6,242 nt of DNA, taken from positions 1-6,242 of the forward strand of contig CAAGHX010000025.1 of assembly GCA_900769745.1 (NCBI GenBank), read 5' to 3'. The notes beneath the pieces are model-generated. The model ran no database searches. It was given only the letters and a program-made list of their open reading frames with translations, and had not been told where the DNA came from. A program made the translations under genes and the position numbers. Source of the DNA: an uncultured Alistipes sp. GTDB lineage: Bacteria > Bacteroidota > Bacteroidia > Bacteroidales > Rikenellaceae. Positions 1 to 5,604 of the stretch are shown piece after piece. Numbering within the stretch: the stretch's first letter is position 1; each line of letters starts with the position of its first letter.

Positions 1-32
1 ACCTCATCATCTACCCATAATATCTTTACCAT
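1..32 (-). CDS. Response regulator, N-terminal fragment (PorX-like; rest lies outside the window)
   Basis: Only the first 11 codons are present, reading MVKILWVDDEV on the minus strand. This is the first beta strand plus the acidic DD pair of a CheY-type receiver domain, whose acidic residues bind Mg2+ near the phospho-accepting Asp. The Trp in ILWVDDE is unusual for response regulators in general. It is typical of the Bacteroidota PorX family (receiver domain plus PglZ-like phosphodiesterase domain), known in Porphyromonas and Flavobacterium as a regulator of the type IX secretion system. The start is well supported by a strong Shine-Dalgarno sequence 7 nt upstream. The gene follows the Nudix gene by 20 bp on the same strand, so it is probably its operon partner. 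A receiver domain is likely; PorX identity is an inference from very few residues, and another response regulator cannot be excluded. Confidence 0.6.
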   Translation of the reverse strand, partial: MVKILWVDDE

Positions 33-39
33 ATATTTT

Positions 40-47
40 ACTCCTTT
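40..47 (-). promoter_or_regulatory. Shine-Dalgarno site of the response-regulator gene
   Basis: The minus strand reads AAAGGAGT, followed by 7 nt (AAAATAT) and then the ATG at 32-30. It stands out because none of the other starts in the window has a well-placed purine-rich ribosome site, as is usual in Bacteroidota. It fixes the start of a gene of which only 11 codons are visible. Confidence 0.7.
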
Positions 48-52
48 CTATA

Positions 53-733
53 TTATAAGGATGCAAACACGCTTTTTATTGTGGGATACGAATCTTTTAT
101 TCGCTCCGCAACCTCTGCGATAGCTACCCACTCGGCCGAAACAATACCCTCCTCGCTCTGTGGGGTAAGTTCCATAGCCGATGCTTGCATCTCGTACCAG
201 GCGGTGTGTTTCATCTCCCAACGACCATAAAGATTGTAGCAGTGAAGCGTTGTGCATAGCAGTCGGCCCACACTCTCAACCTTCACTCCAGTCTCCTCCT
301 CGGCCTCACGTGCGGCACATACCGCAAACGACTCTCCCGCCTCACGATGGCCCTTAGGCAGGTCCCAACGACCATTGCGGCAAATCATCACAACCTCTTG
401 ATTCTCGTTGCACACCACTCCTCCGGCCGCATCGACCCACACAAATTGTGAGGCCAAATCGTCGAAGGTAGCTCGTGGTTCGCGGCATATAACAGCCACC
501 TTGTTGTAATTTACAAGAAAATCAATTATCTTCGCTCGCGAAATCTTCTCGTCATCAGAGAGTCGTAGCTGAAAATAACCATCATCTTCGTCGCTCGTGG
601 TGATAAGAAGCAGGCGGTCGGCCCAATAGACACAAATGCTCCCATCCTCCTGCTCGGGCAATGGAAGATATAGACATTCGGGGGCAATAATATTGCCAGC
701 CTCGCCATGATTCAAACTATCGGGTTGTGTCAT
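53..733 (-). CDS. Nudix hydrolase, 226 aa
   Basis: Cytoplasmic Nudix-family pyrophosphohydrolase, cleaving a nucleoside diphosphate linked to another moiety; the substrate cannot be told from sequence. The Nudix box is perfect at residues 128-150 (G-x5-E-x7-R-E-A-E-E-E-T-G-V), with metal-binding Glu143, Glu146 and Glu147. It is preceded by the typical RWDLPKG (122-128). Residues 97-226 form the Nudix fold. The first ~95 residues are an extra N-terminal region (start of a strand at SICVYWADRL, 32-41) that I recall from Bacteroidota Nudix proteins of about this length. There is no signal peptide or membrane segment. The ATG at 733 is the only Met before the conserved part, so the start is fairly safe although no Shine-Dalgarno is seen. 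Arg codons include CGA, unlike the neighbouring peptidase gene. It lies 20 bp upstream of the response-regulator gene and divergent from the peptidase gene. Confidence 0.93.
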   Translation of the reverse strand: MTQPDSLNHGEAGNIIAPECLYLPLPEQEDGSICVYWADRLLLITTSDEDDGYFQLRLSDDEKISRAKIIDFLVNYNKVAVICREPRATFDDLASQFVWVDAAGGVVCNENQEVVMICRNGRWDLPKGHREAGESFAVCAAREAEEETGVKVESVGRLLCTTLHCYNLYGRWEMKHTAWYEMQASAMELTPQSEEGIVSAEWVAIAEVAERIKDSYPTIKSVFASL

Positions 734-743
734 TTTGCAATCT

Positions 744-776
744 GTTTGGGTTTCGAGAACAAAAATAAGAAATTTG
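744..776 (+). promoter_or_regulatory. Possible promoter of the S9 peptidase gene
   Basis: The plus strand has TTTG at 744-747 and GAAATTTG at 769-776, separated by 21 nt. This resembles the Bacteroidota arrangement of TTTG (-33) and TAnnTTTG (-7), with GA instead of TA in the second box. The expected transcript start would lie roughly 20 nt before the ATG at 800. It overlaps the candidate -7 box on the other strand, so the two directions may compete. Confidence 0.3.
760..767 (-). promoter_or_regulatory. Possible -7 element for the Nudix/regulator operon
   Basis: The minus strand reads TATTTTTG, an exact match to the Bacteroidota -7 consensus TAnnTTTG, ending 26 nt before the Nudix start codon. 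No good TTTG -33 element is found at the usual 19-21 nt spacing further upstream, so the assignment rests on one box in an A/T-rich spacer. Confidence 0.35.
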
Positions 777-799
777 AAGTTAAACCTCGATATAATAGT

Positions 800-2926
800 A
801 TGAAAAAATTATCGTTTATTATGGCTTTTGCAGCTTTAGCACTCGGTTCGTGCACAACAGAGCCACAAACTGAACCACTCAACATCGACAACCAGCTCAC
901 AGCTGAGGAGATCTCGGCAGCTCAGTTCACACCCACAGTGATGTGGAAGATGGGACGTGTGGGTAGTCTGTCGCTTTCGCCAGACGCATCGAAGGCGGTT
1001 TACACTATCACTCGCTACAATATGGCTGAGAACCGCGGCTTGTCGCAGATTTACATTCGCGATATGGCCACCGGAGCAGAGGTTGCTCTTACTGACAACA
1101 CATCGAACAATGGCGAGCCACAGTGGAATGCCGACGGTTCGAAGATCTACTTCACGTCAAACCGCAGCGGCTCGACTCAGCTTTGGCAGATGGCAGCCGA
1201 TGGTAGCGCAGCTAAGCAGATTACTGATGTAGAGGGCGGCATCGAGGGTTATGGTGTAGCTCCAACAGAGGAGAAGATGTTCTATGTAAAGAAGGTACAC
1301 GCTGCTGATGTGAAGTCATCGGATGTTCACAAGGATATGGACAAGTCGAAGGCTCGCATCTATGACGATTTGATGTCACGCCACTGGAACTACTGGGATG
1401 AGGGCGAGTATAGCCACATCTTCGTTGCTGACATTACTGCTAATGGCATCAAGAACGACAAGGATATCATCGGCGAGAAATCGGCTTGGGATGCTCCTCT
1501 TGCACCATTCTTCGACACAGCTGAGATTGCGTGGAGCAACAATGGTAAGATGCTCGCATATACTTGCAAGCCTCTCACTGGTGCAGCTTATGCAGTATCG
1601 ACTGACTCAGATATCTTTATCTACAACACTGAGGATGGCTCGACACTCAACATCAACAAGATTAAGACAAACGCAGGTATGCGCATCATGGAGTTTGTGG
1701 GTTACGACCGCTACCCTGTTTGGTCACCAGACGACAAGCAGTTGGCATTCTGCTCAATGGCTACTCCAGGCTATGAGTCAGACAAGGACCGCCTCTTTGT
1801 GTACGACGTAGCAAGCAAGGAGCACAAGGACCTCTCGCTTACATTCGACCACAGCGCATCGAACGTAATCTGGACAGATAATAAGACTATCTACTTCCTC
1901 TCGGCTATCAACGGTACACAGCAGGTTTGCAAGGTGGTTACCGACAATACAAATGTGGAGGTTATCACAGCTGGTGACCACGATATCGCATCGATGAGCA
2001 TCGCTGCTGGCAAGTGCCTCACAACACTTATGACTATCAGCCGCGACAAGGAGATTTACGATGTGAACCTTGCAGATGGTAAGCTCACACAGCTCTCAAA
2101 CATCAACGCTCACGTTTACGACAACGTGAAGATGGGTGAGGTGCAGAAGCGTATGGTGAAGACTACCGACGGCAAGGAGATGCTCACATGGGTAATCCTT
2201 CCTCCAAACTTCGACCCAGCGAAGAAGTATCCTACATTGCTCTACTGCGAGGGTGGTCCTCAGAGCGTAGTATCGCAGGGCTGGAGCTACCGCTGGAACT
2301 TCCAGTTGATGGCTTCGCAGGGTTATGTGGTTGTGGCGCCTAACCGCCGTGGCTGCCCATCATTCGGTAGCGAGTGGCGTGAGCAGATTTCGGGCGACTA
2401 CTCTGGCCAGAATATTCAGGACTACTTAGCAGCTATCGACGAGGTAGCTAAGGAGCCTTGGTGCGACAAGGAGCACTTGGGTTGCGTTGGCGCATCATAT
2501 GGCGGCTACTCAGTATTCTTCTTGGCTGGAAACCACGACAACCGCTTCAAGGCGTTTATCTCACACTGCGGTATCTTCAACTTCGAGTCGATGTATGGCG
2601 AGACAGAGGAGCTCTTCTTCGTAAACCACGACTACGGCGGCAGCTACTGGGATAAGTCGAACGCTATCGCTCAGCGCTCATACGCTAACTCTCCACACCG
2701 CTTTGTACAGAAGTGGAATACTCCTATCTTGATTATCACAGGCGAGTATGACTTCCGCATCCCTTACACTCAGTCATTGCAGGCCTTCACAGCCGCACGT
2801 TTGATGGGTGTTGACTCACGTTTGGTAGAGTTTGAGAACGAGGCTCACCAGGTATTCAAGCCACAGAACTCAATCGTTTGGAACCGCGAGTTCTTCGGTT
2901 GGTTGGACAAGTATTTGAAGAAGTAG
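800..2926 (+). CDS. dpp5: S9 family peptidase, dipeptidyl-peptidase 5 type, lipoprotein, 708 aa
   Basis: Secreted serine exopeptidase predicted to release N-terminal dipeptides from peptides; Porphyromonas gingivalis DPP5 prefers Ala or hydrophobic residues at the second position. Residues 1-17 are a lipoprotein signal peptide with lipobox LGSC (Cys18). An N-terminal beta-propeller (about 45-440) has PD40-like blades, for example near 104-140 (QWNADGSKIYFTSNR) and at PVWSPDDKQLAF. The alpha/beta-hydrolase domain (about 450-708) carries catalytic Ser566 in GASYGGY, Asp651 in GEYDFRIP and His683 in NEAHQVF, all intact. Length and blocks such as EGGPQ, SGDYSGQN and the final FFGWLDKYLK agree closely with P. 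gingivalis DPP5 as I remember it. The ATG at 800 is preferred over an in-frame ATG at 707, because only the former gives a signal peptide and the latter would overlap the Nudix gene. All Arg codons I checked are CGC/CGT and Lys is almost all AAG, suggesting strong expression. The gene is monocistronic, closed by the terminator at 2950. Confidence 0.9.
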   Translation: MKKLSFIMAFAALALGSCTTEPQTEPLNIDNQLTAEEISAAQFTPTVMWKMGRVGSLSLSPDASKAVYTITRYNMAENRGLSQIYIRDMATGAEVALTDNTSNNGEPQWNADGSKIYFTSNRSGSTQLWQMAADGSAAKQITDVEGGIEGYGVAPTEEKMFYVKKVHAADVKSSDVHKDMDKSKARIYDDLMSRHWNYWDEGEYSHIFVADITANGIKNDKDIIGEKSAWDAPLAPFFDTAEIAWSNNGKMLAYTCKPLTGAAYAVSTDSDIFIYNTEDGSTLNINKIKTNAGMRIMEFVGYDRYPVWSPDDKQLAFCSMATPGYESDKDRLFVYDVASKEHKDLSLTFDHSASNVIWTDNKTIYFLSAINGTQQVCKVVTDNTNVEVITAGDHDIASMSIAAGKCLTTLMTISRDKEIYDVNLADGKLTQLSNINAHVYDNVKMGEVQKRMVKTTDGKEMLTWVILPPNFDPAKKYPTLLYCEGGPQSVVSQGWSYRWNFQLMASQGYVVVAPNRRGCPSFGSEWREQISGDYSGQNIQDYLAAIDEVAKEPWCDKEHLGCVGASYGGYSVFFLAGNHDNRFKAFISHCGIFNFESMYGETEELFFVNHDYGGSYWDKSNAIAQRSYANSPHRFVQKWNTPILIITGEYDFRIPYTQSLQAFTAARLMGVDSRLVEFENEAHQVFKPQNSIVWNREFFGWLDKYLKK

Positions 2927-2949
2927 GCTAACGAAAATAGCAGATTCGA

Positions 2950-2982
2950 GTGCCGTTCCTCACTTAGGGACGGCGCTTTTTT
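2950..2982 (+). terminator. Intrinsic terminator of the S9 peptidase gene
   Basis: A GC-rich 10-bp stem (2950-2959 with 2967-2976, including two G-U pairs) encloses a 7-nt loop (TCACTTA) and is followed directly by six T (2977-2982). It begins 24 nt after the TAG stop of the peptidase gene, the expected place for a rho-independent terminator. Confidence 0.88.
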
Positions 2983-3078
2983 GTCCACTCAGAGCCCATA
3001 GCGACAGGTACTATTTCCCATAGAAAGATGTCAGCAGAAAGGTTCGCTTAATAATCCTCATAAGAATCCACTTCGAAC
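2983..3078. other. Convergent intergenic spacer without recognisable content
   Basis: This stretch between the two terminators of the convergent genes shows no credible coding region, RNA gene, promoter or repeat by eye. A minus-strand reading frame through 3048-3266 exists only as a shadow of the PCMD gene and its terminator. Confidence 0.5.
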
Positions 3079-3117
3079 AATAAAGGCTGCCAAACCGAGT
3101 GTTTAGCAGCCTTTATT
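3079..3117 (-). terminator. Intrinsic terminator of the barrel/PCMD operon, probably bidirectional
   Basis: A perfect 12-bp inverted repeat (3079-3090 with 3106-3117; AATAAAGGCTGC and its complement) encloses 15 nt, within which AAAC/GTTT (3092-3095 with 3101-3104) can extend the stem after one mismatch. It lies 18 bp past the stop of the PCMD gene on the minus strand. The GC core is flanked by A-rich and T-rich arms on the two sides, so it could end transcripts from either direction. The run of T is partly inside the stem (CCTTTATTGTT) and is weaker than that of the terminator at 2950. Confidence 0.75.
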
Positions 3118-3135
3118 ATGTTTCTAGTGGCTTGA

Positions 3136-4743
3136 TTAATATACAAGCTCAATATCGTCAACCACCATACAGCTTTGAGTTGAGCCTGTGAAGTAATCGC
3201 CAAAATGAGAGCCTGTGAATACAAGCACAATGTGCGTAGGGATACGCGACGTAGAGGTGTATTCAAGAGGCAGAGTAAACTCTATCCAGCCATTTGTTGA
3301 CTCAGTAAGGATAAGCTCGCCTACACCAATTACATTCTTGCCCTTGATGTCGAAGAATGTGTTTTCATCGCGTGTATCGATAGCTACAGGACTATCGGCG
3401 TCGCCTCCATACTCTGCAGCAGTCCAATCGCCAACAGCAACCATAATCTGGCCCTCATCCTTGCTTCCCATACCAATATCGGGGCGTGAAGTTGGAGTCT
3501 TACCCACCTTATCGATAGTACCACAAGTATATTTAACCCAGCCACGCAAAGCCACTGGGCGAGCAGTACATGGGCGACCAAAGAATACCACGCCATTGGT
3601 ACCAAACGTACCAGCGAAGCGACCCAAGAAGAGGTTACCCGCAGCAAACTTACCTACACCTGCCATATTAGGGAACATAGACTGCAAGTTAGCCGAAGTC
3701 TTACCCGTGCTACCAGGACGCACATCGTTGGTATTAGGTGTTGTAAGGTTGAACGACTCGCCAAGCGTAGTAGCTCCAGGGTTACCTGTACCCCAGAATG
3801 GCGAAGCACCCTCAGCATATGGCAGATAGCACTTGTCGGCAAACGACCAATCCTCGAAGCCAGCGTTGATAAGCTCGAAGGTATCCTCAGTTGTAACGCT
3901 AACGATATTGGTTACATTCTCGCCAGAGTATGCCATAACCTCATACTGAGTAAGGGTATTAAGACCCTCGATGCAAGCAGAGAAGCTACCACCATCGATA
4001 GTTACATTCTCTACCTCGGTCCAATCTGCAGCACCCGCCACTCTATAGCGGAAGCCCATAGTCTGTCCACTGCGGCCATTAGCATAGAGCCATATGCGCT
4101 TTGCCCAAGCATCTACCGATGTAAACTCGACCTCTACGTCCTTAGGGATAATACGCAAAGTCCACATCTCCTCGATATCATCGTGATAGTTGACAATGAC
4201 ATTACGCACCGTATTCTCGAACGATTTCAACGAGAATGGATCGGGAGAGTAAGATGTAATATCTCGTGGACCGAACTTTGCTGCAAGGATTTTAACATTG
4301 TTCAAATCAAAATCCATAGGCACATACGCTGTAGCGATATGGCCATTAGCGTCTATCTCCGACTCGCCAATCTGACCCTCTACACGGAATTCGTACGAGA
4401 TACTCTGCTCGGCAGTGATAGTCCACTCGAAAGTCTGATATCTCGACAGATTGACATACAACGGATTGCGCAGGTCAAAAGTTCCAGGAAAGGCCACATC
4501 GGATGTTGCGCCCTCGGTAAAAACAACATTTGAGATATTCACCTTGCGAATATCGGTTATCTCATCGAGCGTGAGTTTAACAGTATGATTGGTTGTGTTA
4601 ATCACCGGCTGCGACAACAAACCCTCGGCGTCGAGGCTGACAATATCGAGCTTAACGACAGGATAGGGAATATCGTTATCGATGCAGCCACCAAGCACAA
4701 CAACGGCCACAACAAGAGATATGTATCTGAATATATTACGCAT
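3136..4743 (-). CDS. PCMD domain-containing lipoprotein, 535 aa
   Basis: Lipoprotein with signal peptide 1-19 and lipobox LGGC (Cys20). The mature protein starts CIDNDIP, with acidic residues close to the Cys that could act as a surface-export signal. Residues about 25-123 and 124-202 look like two related beta-sandwich units, each ending in WT-x-(T/I)-containing strands (WTITAEQ, WTLRIIPKD). Residues about 203-288 resemble a fibronectin-III/Ig-like module ending LTQYEVMAYSG...VTTED. The C-terminal part (about 293-535) is a PCMD domain (PF13201, 'putative carbohydrate metabolism'). It begins with the aromatic FEDW motif (296-299) and contains GSTGKTSANLQS, KFAAGNLFLG, GRPCTARPVALRGW (389-402) and a final DDIELVY. 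The PCMD fold is a jelly-roll-like beta-sandwich; binding of glycans is suspected for the family but not shown here. There is no catalytic signature. The start is 2 bp after the stop of the upstream barrel gene, so translation may be coupled. It is the last gene of the operon. Confidence 0.88.
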   Translation of the reverse strand: MRNIFRYISLVVAVVVLGGCIDNDIPYPVVKLDIVSLDAEGLLSQPVINTTNHTVKLTLDEITDIRKVNISNVVFTEGATSDVAFPGTFDLRNPLYVNLSRYQTFEWTITAEQSISYEFRVEGQIGESEIDANGHIATAYVPMDFDLNNVKILAAKFGPRDITSYSPDPFSLKSFENTVRNVIVNYHDDIEEMWTLRIIPKDVEVEFTSVDAWAKRIWLYANGRSGQTMGFRYRVAGAADWTEVENVTIDGGSFSACIEGLNTLTQYEVMAYSGENVTNIVSVTTEDTFELINAGFEDWSFADKCYLPYAEGASPFWGTGNPGATTLGESFNLTTPNTNDVRPGSTGKTSANLQSMFPNMAGVGKFAAGNLFLGRFAGTFGTNGVVFFGRPCTARPVALRGWVKYTCGTIDKVGKTPTSRPDIGMGSKDEGQIMVAVGDWTAAEYGGDADSPVAIDTRDENTFFDIKGKNVIGVGELILTESTNGWIEFTLPLEYTSTSRIPTHIVLVFTGSHFGDYFTGSTQSCMVVDDIELVY

Positions 4744-4745
4744 AA

Positions 4746-5591
4746 CTACTTTTTATTACTCCACAAATGCGCCACAACGCCTATCTGGATATTCGCAATA
4801 TTCACCTTGAAATCGAGACCTGAGTGATCTCGACGACCAGCAACCTCGCCCGCATCATTATATTGGCGAATATTGTTATACTTCAAACCGCCGATACCCA
4901 CAGTGGCTGTTACACATACCTGAGGGAATACATAGATACCAACACCAGGATTCACATTGAGCTGTGCAGCAAAATTGCGGCTAAATGTTGCGCTGAGCTC
5001 CTCGCTGCCAGAGGTAAACTTGGTTGTACCATCCTTAATAAGCATCTCAGTTTCGAATATAACGCCCACGATTCCACGACGGTCCAAACCAAAATAGTTG
5101 CGGTGGAACAGTGAGTATGAGAAGCTCTCGTTACGCAATCCGAGATTGCTAACATTCATATTCTCCATACCCTCGGCTATAAGGCCAAGATTAACGTCGA
5201 TATTCGAGAGATTACCATCGATGAAAGAGTATCCGAAGCGCAAACCCACCGAACGGTTGTCGTTATAAGCATAGGCAAAGAATGGACGGAGAGTGGTGCT
5301 GCGAAGACCCAAATCCACGCCATTCAACAAAAGCAAGATATCGGAATTATCGAAGCCCAACTTACCATACGAAGCAGTCAGACCGAGCATAAACTCGCCT
5401 TTGTAGACAAATTTATTCTTATCAATATTACGGTTAACGCGCTGTCGCATAGGCAAGAATCGCTTATTCTCGACATCCGACTCTAGAGCTACCTTGCTGG
5501 CCGATGGTTCTGATTTTACGGCCACCTCCTGAGCTTGAAGTGTCACTACTGAAACAATTGCAGCAGCCACAAACAATATAAATTTCTTCAT
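4746..5591 (-). CDS. Outer-membrane beta-barrel protein, 281 aa (second of two paralogues)
   Basis: Predicted outer-membrane barrel of unknown function. Residues 1-20 form a Sec signal peptide (MKKFILF..., cleavage after LQA before QE). A polar, charged stretch of about 40 residues (21-62) follows, with a basic segment RQRVNRNIDKNKF, before the barrel begins at YKGEFMLGLTASYG (63-76). Alternating hydrophobic/polar strands with tight turns run to the C-terminus (for example LRPFFAYAYNDNRSVGLRFGYSF, shown here by residues 101-123, and the last strand IQIGVVAHLW). I chose the ATG at 5591 because it gives a standard MKK signal peptide; starts at 5603 and 5627 would lengthen the n-region, and the latter would overlap the upstream gene. 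It aligns along its length with the gene upstream (G-x-TASY, P-x-x-AYA, N-x-x-VG-x-RFGY). It is not a TonB-dependent receptor: too short and no plug domain. Confidence 0.82.
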   Translation of the reverse strand: MKKFILFVAAAIVSVVTLQAQEVAVKSEPSASKVALESDVENKRFLPMRQRVNRNIDKNKFVYKGEFMLGLTASYGKLGFDNSDILLLLNGVDLGLRSTTLRPFFAYAYNDNRSVGLRFGYSFIDGNLSNIDVNLGLIAEGMENMNVSNLGLRNESFSYSLFHRNYFGLDRRGIVGVIFETEMLIKDGTTKFTSGSEELSATFSRNFAAQLNVNPGVGIYVFPQVCVTATVGIGGLKYNNIRQYNDAGEVAGRRDHSGLDFKVNIANIQIGVVAHLWSNKK

Positions 5592-5604
5592 AGTCAACTG
5601 CATA

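Noticed and set aside
48..257. 69-codon minus-strand frame inside the Nudix gene
   Set aside because: Out of frame with the conserved Nudix box region and without any recognisable feature.
707..799. In-frame N-terminal extension of the peptidase gene starting at ATG 707
   Set aside because: It would overlap the start of the divergent Nudix gene and bury the lipoprotein signal peptide that begins at 800.
3048..3266. 72-codon minus-strand frame running through the terminator hairpin
   Set aside because: It reads through the hairpin and the end of the PCMD gene in another frame; no start signal or domain.
3215..3829. 204-codon plus-strand open frame opposite the PCMD gene
   Set aside because: It is antisense to a well-supported domain, has no recognisable fold, signal or ribosome site, and is rich in Pro/Ser/Arg as expected of a shadow frame.
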